A stretch of DNA of 64,000 nucleotides from NCBI RefSeq assembly GCF_003268675.1, contig NZ_CP029378.1, positions 6,696,001 to 6,760,000 of the forward strand, written 5' to 3'. The number at the start of each line of letters is the position of its first letter. The first letter of the stretch is position 1. Shown here piece by piece: positions 50,875 through 59,453 of this stretch. This stretch comes from Streptomyces bacillaris. GTDB taxonomy: Bacteria > Actinomycetota > Actinomycetes > Streptomycetales > Streptomycetaceae. Under the pieces are notes generated by a model that saw only the letters and a list, made by a program, of their open reading frames with translations, searched no databases and was not told the origin of the DNA. Made by a program: the position numbers and the translations under genes.

Positions 50875-50881
50875 GAGCTTC

Positions 50882-51337
50882 ATGAATGCGGAGAGTGACG
50901 AGCGGACCGAGGCCGCCGAACAGGCGGTCGCGGCCTCCGCCCCGGGGGGCACGGGCAAGGCGGAACGGGAGCTGGGATCGCGGGCGCCGGGCTTCATCAA
51001 GGCGTCCAGGCCGCTCCACCTGAGCTGGCAGGTCGGCGTCTTCGTCGTCGGCCTGGGCGTGGTCGTGGCCGGTGTGCTGATGCTGGTGCTGCCGGGGCCC
51101 GGGTGGCTGGTGATCTTCGGCGGCATGGCGATCTGGGCGACCGAGTTCGTCTGGGCCCAGCTGGTCCTGCGCTGGACGAAGCGCAAGGTCACCGAGGCCG
51201 CCCAGCGGGCCCTCGACCCCAAGGTCCGGCGGCGCAACATCATCCTCACCACCGTGGGCCTGGTGATCATGGCCGTGCTGGTCGGGATCTACGTCTGGAA
51301 GTTCGGGCTCGTCCTGCCGTGGACCATCGACGAGTAG
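50882..51337 (+). CDS. TIGR02611/PGPGW family membrane protein
   Basis: A 151-residue protein with a charged N-terminus and four-helix character: VGVFVVGLGVVVAGVLMLV, then the LPGPGWLVIFGGMAIWATEF motif that names the family, a basic amphipathic stretch (LRWTKRKVTEAAQRAL) and IILTTVGLVIMAVLVGIYVWK. Function unknown; members are conserved across actinomycetes near ssgB. Probably leaderless. It precedes tRNA-Val(CAC) by 66 bp. Confidence 0.85.
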   Translation: MNAESDERTEAAEQAVAASAPGGTGKAERELGSRAPGFIKASRPLHLSWQVGVFVVGLGVVVAGVLMLVLPGPGWLVIFGGMAIWATEFVWAQLVLRWTKRKVTEAAQRALDPKVRRRNIILTTVGLVIMAVLVGIYVWKFGLVLPWTIDE

Positions 51338-51403
51338 CGCGCGGAAGCCGCGCCGGGGCGGTCGGGACCACCGCTGACATGGGGTAATGTTTGCGGTGCG
51401 CCC

Positions 51404-51475
51404 GGGCGATTAGCTCAGTGGGAGAGCGCTTCGTTCACACCGAAGAGGTCACTGGTTCGAACCCAGTATCGCCCA
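51404..51475 (+). tRNA. tRNA-Val (anticodon CAC), copy 1
   Basis: 72 nt, acceptor GGGCGAT/ATCGCCC, anticodon stem CTTCG/CGAAG with loop TTCACAC (CAC). No CCA encoded. Identical to the copy at 54355. Confidence 0.95.
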
Positions 51476-51482
51476 CCCGGAC

Positions 51483-51520
51483 AACGGCCCCCGAGACTTT
51501 CCGAAGTCTCGGGGGCCGTT
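51483..51520 (+). terminator. Terminator of tRNA-Val(CAC) copy 1
   Basis: Perfect 17-bp stem AACGGCCCCCGAGACTT / AAGTCTCGGGGGCCGTT with TCCG loop, starting eight bases after the tRNA. Confidence 0.9.
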
Positions 51521-51562
51521 GCGTTGCCCGCCCCCGTCGTGCGGGGGCGGGCAACGGGGGGC

Positions 51563-54193
51563 TCACCGCATCCGGCCCAGCATGTCCTTCAGCTTCCGCG
51601 CGTCCCGCAGCCGCTGCTCGTACGTGGCACCCACGGCCAGCAACAGGAGCCCGGCCAGCGCCGGGGGCAGCCAGCGCGGCAGCGCACCGGCCACCTGGAC
51701 GACGTACGGCGCCAGCTCGTGCAGGGTGACCAGGGCCAGGACGGCACCGCCGAGCAGCAGCGGCGCCTGGAGTCGGTACTTCGCCCCGAGCAGCGTGATC
51801 ACCAGCGCCGCCACACCCAGCAGCAGCGGCCGCTGCCAGTCGGGGTCGCCCCAGGCCACGGCCAGGCTCGGCAGCAGCGTCGCCGCGAGCCCCGGCCCGT
51901 ACGCGGTCCAGGAGGACGCCTCGGGGTCCTTGCGCCGCCGCAGCAGGCCGACCACCAGCGCGGGGACGGTCACGGGCAGGGTGTACGCCTCCGGGGCCGA
52001 CACCTCCGAGGCCGCCAGCCGCACCCAGGTCGCCGTCACGAACAGCACCGCCGCCAGGTATCCCGCCACGGGCCGCCGCTCCGGGCGCACCGCCGCCCCG
52101 GCCGCCAGCACCCCGCACAGGGCGAGCACCAGGGCCAGGAACGGCGCCATGGGCACCGCGAGGCCGATGGCCACCAGCGCGCCCAGCCCCCCGGCCAGCT
52201 CCACCGGCAGCGCCGCCGGGTGGTTCCGCAGCCGCGCCCCCAGCAGCACCGTCACCGCGGGCACCACCAGCAGCAGCGGGGCCGCCTCGTGCGGGGCGAG
52301 GCCCAGGGACCCGGCCACGCACCCGGTCAGGGCCGTACCCCACGCCACCGCGGCCACCGCGAGCACGGCCTGCTCCACCACCGGGCGCATCCGCAGCGCC
52401 GCCCCCGCGAAGAGCACCACCAGCGCCCCGAGCACCGCGTACGTTGCCGCCTCCGCCGCCAGCGACAGCAGCCCCAGGCTCACGGCCCCGCCGACCGCCA
52501 GCACCAGCGCGGTCACCGCCACGGCGGACGGACCACCCCGGCCCGCCGCGCCACCAGAACCCACACCGGCACCCGCTGTTCCGACGTACGGCTCCGAGCC
52601 ACCCTCCGCTTCACCGGAACCGGCACCGGGGCCGGGACCAGCACCGGCAGCACCAGCACCAGCCGCACCTGAGCCAGCCCCAGCCACCTCCGCGTCCCGG
52701 CCGGCCCCCAGCACCGCCGCCGCCAGCAGGCCCGCCACGAGCACGGTCTCCAACGCGACCGCGACCGGGTACGGAACCCCCAGCGTCGCCGCCGCCAGCA
52801 GCACGGCGCCCCAGCCGAGGGCCAGCGCCCCCGCGCCCGCCGCGTCGCGCGCCTTCACGCCCGGAGCGGCCAGGGGAGCGGCGAGCCGCACCAGCGTCGG
52901 CCACCGGCGGTACGCGGCACCCAGACCCCCGGCCACCACCGCGAGCACCAGCGGGGCCGCGGCCAGCTCCGACCAGGCCATCGCCTCGCCGAGCGCACCC
53001 CGGAACCCGTCCGGCGCCCCCGCCCACACCTCGGCCACCAGCTGGACCGGCCCCAGCAGCACCGCCGCGACCCCGGGCAGCGCCCACACCAGCGCCCCGG
53101 CCACCACCGCACCCGACGCCAGCAGCACCCCGCGCCCCGCGGTGCGCGGCAGCCGTGCCCGTACGACGGACAGCAGGGCCAGCCCGCAGAGCAGATACAC
53201 CGGGACGTGCCACGCGCCCGGCACCGCCGCCCGCACCATCCCGCCGACCGCTGCCACCGCCGCCAGACCGGCCACCGCGCCGCCCAGCTGCGCGTAGCCG
53301 CTCGGGGCGCGCCACGCCCCGGCCAGCGCCGCCACGGCAGCCGTCAGGAGCAGCAGGCCCGGCAGGACCGCGCCGAGCGGGCCGTCGGCCGTCAGGGACT
53401 CGCCGAGCCCCGTGAGCAGTGCGGCGGACCCCATCACCAGCAGGCCGATGCCCGCCGTGACCCGTACGCCGAGGCCCTTGCCCCAGAGGGCGATCGCCCC
53501 GTCCAGCACGGCCGTCGCCAGCAGCGCCCAGCCGACCACGAGTGCCGGCGCACCGGCCGCCCAGGCGCCCAGCAGCAGCGGCCACTGGACGAAGAACACG
53601 GCGGCGGGCAGCGGCAGGTGCAGCCTGCCCAGCGCCAGGCCGTAGGCCGACCAGAGGGCCGCGAGCACCGCCGAGGCGATCGCCGTGAACGTGAGGCCGT
53701 CGGCGTCCGGTGCCGCCACCGCGTGGATCGCGTACGCGTCCAGCAGCGTCAGCACCAGGGCGAGCGCGGCCAGCGCCTCCGCCGTGGCCGCCAGCTTCCG
53801 GCGCAGCAGGAGCGCGGGGGCCGCGAGGGCGGCCACGGTCACCAGCGCCAGGACGGCCGCCCGGCCGCCGATGCCCATCGAGCCCCAGCTGACCAGGGTG
53901 AACGCGACGGCCGCGACCGTCAGCAGCAGCCCGCCCAGCGTCAGCAGCACGTTCTGCGCGCTGCGCGGCGCGGACGGCTTCGCGGCCTTCGGGACGGCCC
54001 CCCACGGCTGGGCCGGGGCCCAGCCGTGGCCCAGGGGCGGGGTGCTCCAGCGCGGGGCGTCCGGAGCCTTCGCCTGCAACGCGGCGACCAGCCAGGCGCG
54101 GCGGGTCAGCAACTGGGCGCGGCGGGCGTCGAGCTGGGCCAGTTCTCGGTCGAGGAGCGCCAGTTCCTCGGCGGGCGGCGGCACGTGTTCCAT
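51563..54193 (-). CDS. Very large polytopic membrane protein (about 25 TM)
   Basis: An 876-residue protein. The first ~75 residues are soluble: a helical segment (EELALLDRELAQLDARRAQL) and a Trp/Pro region (GHGWAPAQPWGAVPK). The remainder is roughly two dozen hydrophobic segments with little loop length, interrupted near residue 500-540 by an Ala/Gly/Glu-rich linker. No transporter motif is apparent. Similar large SCO-type membrane proteins are conserved in Streptomyces without known function. ATG at 54193. It sits on the strand opposite its flanking tRNAs. Confidence 0.8.
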   Translation of the reverse strand: MEHVPPPAEELALLDRELAQLDARRAQLLTRRAWLVAALQAKAPDAPRWSTPPLGHGWAPAQPWGAVPKAAKPSAPRSAQNVLLTLGGLLLTVAAVAFTLVSWGSMGIGGRAAVLALVTVAALAAPALLLRRKLAATAEALAALALVLTLLDAYAIHAVAAPDADGLTFTAIASAVLAALWSAYGLALGRLHLPLPAAVFFVQWPLLLGAWAAGAPALVVGWALLATAVLDGAIALWGKGLGVRVTAGIGLLVMGSAALLTGLGESLTADGPLGAVLPGLLLLTAAVAALAGAWRAPSGYAQLGGAVAGLAAVAAVGGMVRAAVPGAWHVPVYLLCGLALLSVVRARLPRTAGRGVLLASGAVVAGALVWALPGVAAVLLGPVQLVAEVWAGAPDGFRGALGEAMAWSELAAAPLVLAVVAGGLGAAYRRWPTLVRLAAPLAAPGVKARDAAGAGALALGWGAVLLAAATLGVPYPVAVALETVLVAGLLAAAVLGAGRDAEVAGAGSGAAGAGAAGAGPGPGAGSGEAEGGSEPYVGTAGAGVGSGGAAGRGGPSAVAVTALVLAVGGAVSLGLLSLAAEAATYAVLGALVVLFAGAALRMRPVVEQAVLAVAAVAWGTALTGCVAGSLGLAPHEAAPLLLVVPAVTVLLGARLRNHPAALPVELAGGLGALVAIGLAVPMAPFLALVLALCGVLAAGAAVRPERRPVAGYLAAVLFVTATWVRLAASEVSAPEAYTLPVTVPALVVGLLRRRKDPEASSWTAYGPGLAATLLPSLAVAWGDPDWQRPLLLGVAALVITLLGAKYRLQAPLLLGGAVLALVTLHELAPYVVQVAGALPRWLPPALAGLLLLAVGATYEQRLRDARKLKDMLGRMR

Positions 54194-54354
54194 GTACGGG
54201 AGTGTGGCCCCGGCCCCTGGCCTCGTACATGCGCTCGGGTACTCAGTTTCCGCGTTTCCGCGCCTGTGTACGTCCCCGGACCGCCTCCCGGGCCGCGCGG
54301 GCGGAAGCGGTTTGAACGAAGCCCGCCGGGACCTGTATGGTTCAACCCGTTCCC

Positions 54355-54426
54355 GGGCGATTAGCTCAGTGGGAGAGCGCTTCGTTCACACCGAAGAGGT
54401 CACTGGTTCGAACCCAGTATCGCCCA
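54355..54426 (+). tRNA. tRNA-Val (anticodon CAC), copy 2
   Basis: 72 nt identical to copy 1 at 51404; the identity continues three bases upstream (CCC) and two bases downstream. No CCA encoded. Confidence 0.95.
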
Positions 54427-54432
54427 CCGGGG

Positions 54433-54468
54433 AAAGCCGGTCCGCCAGCATCACGGCGGACCGGCTTT
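54433..54468 (+). terminator. Terminator of tRNA-Val(CAC) copy 2
   Basis: Perfect 14-bp stem AAAGCCGGTCCGCC / GGCGGACCGGCTTT with loop AGCATCAC, seven bases after the tRNA and just before the convergent exonuclease end. Confidence 0.88.
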
Positions 54469-54506
54469 CGCATGTTCCGGGCAGTCGGCCGTCGGCCGTC
54501 CGCCGA

Positions 54507-55232
54507 CTACGCCGCGGCGGGCAGCGCCGGGCGCAGCGGCCACGCCGGGTCCACCGCCTCCGGGGTGCCGCTCTTGGTGAACCACGCCTCCAGGCCGCGC
54601 GCCTGGGCCGCGTGCCAGGTCGCCTGGAGGGCGTGCAGCTCGGCGGGGGAGAGCCGCTCCAGCCGGGAGGAGAAGCGCCGGCATATCGCCCGCACGAGGA
54701 GCAGGGAGGCCGTGGCGTCGGCCGCCGCGTCGTGGGCGCCGTCGAGCGGCACCTCGTACAGCTCGCACAGGTCCTTGAGCGTGCGCCGTCCCTTGCGGTA
54801 GCGGTCCAGGTGCTTGTCCAGCACCCGGGGGTCGATCACCCGCAGCGGCACGTCCGCCAGGTACCCCGCCATCGACGAGGCGCGGTGCCGCTTCAGTTCG
54901 CGGTCCAGCAGGGTCAGGTCGAACGGCGCGTTCATCACGACCAGCGGCCGGCCCGTCGCGCAGCTCTCGGCCAGCGAACGGGCGACCTCGTCCATCACCG
55001 GCGCGGGCCAGCGGCCGTTGCGCTGCAGATGATCGTCCGTCAGACCGTGGATCTCGGTGGCCCCCACGGGCACCGGGATGCCCGGGTTGACCAGCCAGCG
55101 GGTGGTGCGGACGCGCCCGCCCGTCGTGTCCTGCGCGACGAGAGCGGCCGAAACGATCCGGTCCTGCTCGACGTCCACGCCTGTCGTCTCCGTGTCAAAA
55201 GCGGCCAGCGGCCCTTCGAACCAGTGCATCAT
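54507..55232 (-). CDS. DnaQ-like (DEDDh) 3'-5' exonuclease
   Basis: The 241-residue protein has motif ExoI DTETTGVDVE near residue 13, ExoII in GRPLVVMNAPFDLTLLDREL, and ExoIII GAHDAAADATAS with the His of the DEDDh class. It is shorter than the DnaQ proofreading subunit fused to UvrC/BRCT domains, so a free editing or RNA-trimming exonuclease is likely. ATG 55232 (or 55229) follows GAGGAGTTCGGGG. It diverges from a DUF4365 gene that starts 246 bp away; the proximity suggests, but does not prove, a shared role. Confidence 0.88.
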   Translation of the reverse strand: MMHWFEGPLAAFDTETTGVDVEQDRIVSAALVAQDTTGGRVRTTRWLVNPGIPVPVGATEIHGLTDDHLQRNGRWPAPVMDEVARSLAESCATGRPLVVMNAPFDLTLLDRELKRHRASSMAGYLADVPLRVIDPRVLDKHLDRYRKGRRTLKDLCELYEVPLDGAHDAAADATASLLLVRAICRRFSSRLERLSPAELHALQATWHAAQARGLEAWFTKSGTPEAVDPAWPLRPALPAAA

Positions 55233-55478
55233 CCCCGAACTCCTCGCACCTGCACGGCAGATGGAGTGATTCCTCTGCCCGATATCGGTGATACCCGTGC
55301 CGTTTGCCTGATACGCCGTTTGCGGGCGTTCTCCTGCGGTGACAACACAGGTGAGGGGGAGGGGAGTTGCTCCCCGGTCATCTCCGGCGCACTTCTTCCC
55401 GGCGCCACCTCTCACGTCTTTTGCGGTATCACTTCCGACCTCTCACCTCTGACGGCACGTCCGGAAGGCAACGGAGCC

Positions 55479-56072
55479 ATGGCGCTCGCGCAGCCCGACC
55501 CCGGGGGGCCGCCCGCCCGCGCCGAAGGGTTCGGGCCGGTGGAACGGCGCAACGCACCGCTGCGCGGCTCCCTCGCCACCACCGCCTGTATGGAGACCCT
55601 TCAGGTGGGCTATCTGCACGCCGTCGCCGCCGCGGCGGGCTGCTCGCTCTCCCAGCCCTTCCCCGACAACGGCATCGACTGGCATGTCAGCCACGGAGCC
55701 GCCGCCCACACCGTCGACGACGAAGTGACCATCAAGGTGCAGCTCAAGTGCACCTACCAGATACCGCCGCACCCGGCGGGCGGGGCGTTCTCTTTCACGC
55801 TCGACAACGCCCATCTCGTCAAGCTGGCCCGCACCCCGGTCTCGGTCCACAAGATCCTGGTGGTGATGATCGTGCCGCGCAGCCAGGACGAGTGGCTGAG
55901 CGCCGGGCCCGGCAGCCTCGATCTGCGGCACTGCTGCTACTGGACCAACCTGGCCGGCCACGCGGTGACGGGCCGGTACCGGACCACCGTGCGCATTCCG
56001 ACCTCACGGATCTTCGACGACCGCGCACTCTGCGACATCATGGCCCGGGTCGGGGCCGGAGGGAGACCCTGA
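55479..56072 (+). CDS. DUF4365 domain protein, possible restriction-like nuclease fold
   Basis: The 197-residue protein matches the DUF4365 pattern: NAPLRGSLATTACMETLQVGYL, FPDNGIDWHVSH, VTIKVQLKCTYQIP and the late DLRHCCYWTNLAG. The NGID... and Q-x-K in KVQLKCTY sit at the spacing of the PD-(D/E)xK nuclease core, so a metal-dependent nuclease is a reasonable guess, although the acidic residue before Lys is replaced by Gln/Leu. ATG at 55479 follows GAAGGCAACGGAGCC. It overlaps the start of the next gene (TGATG). Confidence 0.72.
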   Translation: MALAQPDPGGPPARAEGFGPVERRNAPLRGSLATTACMETLQVGYLHAVAAAAGCSLSQPFPDNGIDWHVSHGAAAHTVDDEVTIKVQLKCTYQIPPHPAGGAFSFTLDNAHLVKLARTPVSVHKILVVMIVPRSQDEWLSAGPGSLDLRHCCYWTNLAGHAVTGRYRTTVRIPTSRIFDDRALCDIMARVGAGGRP

Positions 56073-57322
56073 TGCACCGGTCGATGGACGAACCCCGGGG
56101 CCCGGTGGAGCTGCCCGGCGCCCGGTCGCACCCGGCCATGAGCAGGGAGTACGCCGACCCGGGCGGCGAGGGGACCCCGCTGCCCGACCCGGCCGTGCTC
56201 ACCGCGCTCCTGGACCGGTACGGCTGGCAGCGGCGCGGCGGGGCAGCTGGGCGTTACAGCCGCTGGTCCCCGCCCGGCACGGCCGCCGGCGCCAGCCTGC
56301 TCGTCCCGGAGAACGCGGCCTTCCCCGACGCCGACGACCTGCTCTCCGAGGCGCTCACCGCGCTCTCCCGCAGCGCCGCCCCCTCCGCCCGGGACGTCCT
56401 GGTCGCCCTCGCCGTGCCCAGCGACGAGATCCGCTGGTGGCGCGAGGTCCCCGAGTCGGCGGCCGGGGCGGCGGGCGCCTCCGGGTGGGCGGAGGCGGAG
56501 GAGCTGCGCTCGGCGGCCCGGCAGATCCTCCTCGCCGGGGCGCTCGCCGCGCGCGGCCGGGCCGGATACCACGGGGCCCGGCACCGGAGGAAGGCCCGCG
56601 CGGCGCTGGACTCCGCCCTCATCGGGCCCGCGCCGGGCGGCCGCCGGCTCACCGCGTTCGTGCCCGTCGACTCCGGGCGGGCCGTCGCCGTCCAGCTCTG
56701 CCACGCCCTGCACGCCACCCGGGAGGCGGTGGACTACCAGCGGGCGACCGGGGGCATGGAGGCGTTCGACAGCGCGGTGGCGGCGGGCGTCAGCCGGGAG
56801 CTGACCGAGGCGCTGGTGGCCCTGGTGCGCGGCAGCGAGGGGGCCGGGATCGATGTGCGGTGGGCGCCCGCCGCAGGCACCCCGGACGGCTGCCCGGCCC
56901 GCCCCGCGCCCGTCGAGTTCTCCCCGGGCGACCTGCCCGCCCTGCGCTCCGCCGGGGCCCGCTACCTCCGCGAGGAGCCCGCCGTACCGGTCCGGATCAC
57001 CGGCGCGGTGGTCCGGCTGCGCCGCTCGGGGCCGCGCGGACCCGGGATCGTACGGCTGCGGGTGCTGGCAGGGGCGGAGGTCGCGCACGTACGGGTGGAG
57101 CTTGACGAGGAGGCGTACCGCATCGCGGGCCACGCCCACCTGGTCGGGCTGCCGCTGCGGGTGGAGGGGCGGCTGGAGCGGCGCGGCGGCTTCCGGCGGC
57201 TCACCGGGGCCTCGCAGGTCGCGCCCGTCCAGGTCGACGAGGCGGAGCGGGACCGGCTGATGAAGGCGCTCCAGGAGAACGTGGACTTCTTCGAGGAGGC
57301 GTGCGCGGGGGAGGAGCCCTGA
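56072..57322 (+). CDS. Hypothetical protein coupled to the DUF4365 gene
   Basis: A 416-residue soluble protein, not recognised. An Arg-rich central part (GARHRRKARAALDSALIGP, GGRRLTAFVPVDSG) and a C-terminal beta-rich segment (VPVRITGAVVRLRRSG ... VRLRVLAG) look like a small beta barrel. The ATG shares its A with the TGA of the DUF4365 gene, so the pair is translated together. The longer reading frame that starts upstream of 56072 is an artefact of frame overlap. Codon use is normal. Confidence 0.65.
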   Translation: MHRSMDEPRGPVELPGARSHPAMSREYADPGGEGTPLPDPAVLTALLDRYGWQRRGGAAGRYSRWSPPGTAAGASLLVPENAAFPDADDLLSEALTALSRSAAPSARDVLVALAVPSDEIRWWREVPESAAGAAGASGWAEAEELRSAARQILLAGALAARGRAGYHGARHRRKARAALDSALIGPAPGGRRLTAFVPVDSGRAVAVQLCHALHATREAVDYQRATGGMEAFDSAVAAGVSRELTEALVALVRGSEGAGIDVRWAPAAGTPDGCPARPAPVEFSPGDLPALRSAGARYLREEPAVPVRITGAVVRLRRSGPRGPGIVRLRVLAGAEVAHVRVELDEEAYRIAGHAHLVGLPLRVEGRLERRGGFRRLTGASQVAPVQVDEAERDRLMKALQENVDFFEEACAGEEP

Positions 57323-57425
57323 CGTAGGAGGGGGAAGGCGTTCGCATCGGGGGCGTACGGCTCGGTACGATTCGCCTTGTCTAGTCAATAGGAAGACAGA
57401 CAACCCCCTCAGTCAGGAGAGACCG

Positions 57426-59402
57426 GTGTCAGACGTCCGTGTGATCATCCAACGCGATTCCGAGCGGGAAGAGCACGTGGTGACGACGGGCACGACCGCC
57501 GGTGAGCTCTTCCCCGGTCAGCGCACCGTCGTCGCCGCGCGCGTCGGCGGCGAGCTGAAGGACCTCTCGTACGTGCTCCAGGACGGCGAGAGCGTCGAGC
57601 CCGTGGAGATCTCCTCCGCGGACGGCCTGGACATCCTGCGCCACTCCACCGCGCACGTCATGGCCCAGGCCGTGCAGGAGCTGTTCCCCGAGGCCAAGCT
57701 CGGCATCGGCCCGCCGGTCAAGGACGGCTTCTACTACGACTTCGACGTCGAGAAGCCGTTCACCCCCGAGGACCTCAAGGCCATCGAGAAGAAGATGCAG
57801 GAGATCCAGAAGCGGGGGCAGAAGTTCTCCCGCCGTGTGGTCTCCGACGAGGACGCCCGCGAGGAGCTGGCCGACGAGCCCTACAAGCTGGAGCTGATCG
57901 GCATCAAGGGCTCCGCCTCCTCCGAGGACGGCGCGAACGTCGAGGTGGGCGGCGGCGAGCTGACCATCTACGACAACCTCGACGCCAAGACCGGTGAGCT
58001 GTGCTGGAAGGACCTCTGCCGGGGCCCGCACCTGCCGACCACCCGGTTCATCCCGGCGTTCAAGCTGATGCGGAACGCGGCGGCGTACTGGCGCGGCAGC
58101 GAGAAGAACCCGATGCTCCAGCGCATCTACGGCACCGCCTGGCCCACCAAGGACGAGCTGAAGGCGCACCTGGAGTTCCTGGAGGAGGCCGCCAAGCGCG
58201 ACCACCGCAAGCTCGGCAACGAGCTGGACCTCTTCTCCTTCCCCGACCAGATCGGCCCCGGTCTCGCGGTCTTCCACCCCAAGGGCGGCGTCATCCGCCG
58301 GGCCATGGAGGACTACTCGCGCCGCCGGCACGAGGAGGAGGGCTACGAGTTCGTCTACAGCCCGCACGCCACCAAGGGCAAGCTCTTCGAGCAGTCCGGC
58401 CACCTGGACTGGTACGCCGACGGCATGTACCCGCCCATGCAGCTCGACGACGGGGTGGACTACTACCTCAAGCCGATGAACTGCCCGATGCACAACCTGA
58501 TCTTCGACGCGCGCGGCCGCTCCTACCGCGAACTGCCGCTGCGTCTCTTCGAGTTCGGCACGGTGTACCGGTACGAGAAGTCGGGCGTCGTGCACGGCCT
58601 GACCCGCTCGCGCGGCTTCACGCAGGACGACGCGCACATCTACTGCACCAAGGAGCAGATGGCGGAGGAGCTGGACCGCACGCTCACCTTCGTGCTGAAC
58701 CTGCTCCGCGACTACGGGCTCACCGACTTCTACCTGGAGCTGTCCACCAAGGACCCGGAGAAGTACGTCGGCTCCGACGAGACCTGGGAGGAGGCCACCG
58801 AGACGCTCCGCCAGGTCGCCGAGAAGCAGGGCCTGCCCCTGGTCCCGGACCCGGGCGGCGCCGCGTTCTACGGCCCGAAGATCTCCGTGCAGTGCAAGGA
58901 CGCCATCGGCCGCACCTGGCAGATGTCGACCGTGCAGCTCGACTTCAACCTGCCGGAGCGCTTCGACCTGGAGTACACCGGTCCCGACGGCTCCAAGCAG
59001 CGCCCGGTGATGATCCACCGTGCCCTGTTCGGCTCCATCGAGCGGTTCTTCGCCGTGCTCCTGGAGCACTACGCGGGAGCCTTCCCGGTCTGGCTCGCCC
59101 CGGTCCAGGCCGTCGGCATCCCGATCGGTGACACCCACATCCCCTACCTCCAGGAGTTCGCCGCCAAGGCGCGCAAGCAGGGGCTGCGGGTGGACGTGGA
59201 CGCCTCCTCGGACCGGATGCAGAAGAAGATCCGCAACCAGCAGAAGAACAAGGTCCCGTTCATGATCATCGCCGGTGACGAGGACATGGCCAACGGTGCC
59301 GTCTCCTTCCGCTACCGCGACGGTTCGCAGGAGAACGGCATCCCGGTCGACGAGGCCATCGCCAAGATCGCCCAGGCCGTCGAGGACCGCGTCCAGGTCT
59401 GA
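57426..59402 (+). CDS. thrS: Threonyl-tRNA synthetase
   Basis: The 658-residue class II synthetase charges tRNA-Thr. Domains in order are TGS (residues ~1-65), the editing/SAD domain (LRHSTAHVMAQAVQELFPEAK, and the HxxxH-type editing site), the catalytic core with zinc-site Cys in PMNCPMHNLIF, EFGTVYRYEKSGVVHGLTR (motif 2), and IHRALFGSIERFFAVLLEHY (motif 3). The anticodon-binding domain follows (FPVWLAPVQAVGIPIGD). GTG 57426 follows GTCAGGAGAGACCG. The 103-bp leader shows no T-box. It is followed by a bidirectional terminator. Confidence 0.97.
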   Translation: MSDVRVIIQRDSEREEHVVTTGTTAGELFPGQRTVVAARVGGELKDLSYVLQDGESVEPVEISSADGLDILRHSTAHVMAQAVQELFPEAKLGIGPPVKDGFYYDFDVEKPFTPEDLKAIEKKMQEIQKRGQKFSRRVVSDEDAREELADEPYKLELIGIKGSASSEDGANVEVGGGELTIYDNLDAKTGELCWKDLCRGPHLPTTRFIPAFKLMRNAAAYWRGSEKNPMLQRIYGTAWPTKDELKAHLEFLEEAAKRDHRKLGNELDLFSFPDQIGPGLAVFHPKGGVIRRAMEDYSRRRHEEEGYEFVYSPHATKGKLFEQSGHLDWYADGMYPPMQLDDGVDYYLKPMNCPMHNLIFDARGRSYRELPLRLFEFGTVYRYEKSGVVHGLTRSRGFTQDDAHIYCTKEQMAEELDRTLTFVLNLLRDYGLTDFYLELSTKDPEKYVGSDETWEEATETLRQVAEKQGLPLVPDPGGAAFYGPKISVQCKDAIGRTWQMSTVQLDFNLPERFDLEYTGPDGSKQRPVMIHRALFGSIERFFAVLLEHYAGAFPVWLAPVQAVGIPIGDTHIPYLQEFAAKARKQGLRVDVDASSDRMQKKIRNQQKNKVPFMIIAGDEDMANGAVSFRYRDGSQENGIPVDEAIAKIAQAVEDRVQV

Positions 59403-59416
59403 TCCGGCTGCCGGTC

Positions 59417-59453
59417 ACGGCCCCCGGAGCGCTAACCCCGCTCCGGGGGCCGT
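59417..59453. terminator. Bidirectional terminator of thrS and the potassium channel gene
   Basis: Perfect 15-bp stem ACGGCCCCCGGAGCG / CGCTCCGGGGGCCGT, loop CTAACCC. The stop codon of the channel gene (59432-59434) lies inside the loop, so the hairpin's right arm is the end of that gene's coding sequence (RPPERG). Confidence 0.85.

Noticed and set aside
51404..54426. Genomic island integrated at tRNA-Val
   Set aside because: There are two intact tRNA copies but no integrase or atypical genes between them; the single gene looks like core membrane protein.
57323..57425. T-box leader upstream of thrS
   Set aside because: The leader is only about 103 bp and has no T-box consensus or specifier loop; T-boxes are also rare upstream of thrS in this group.
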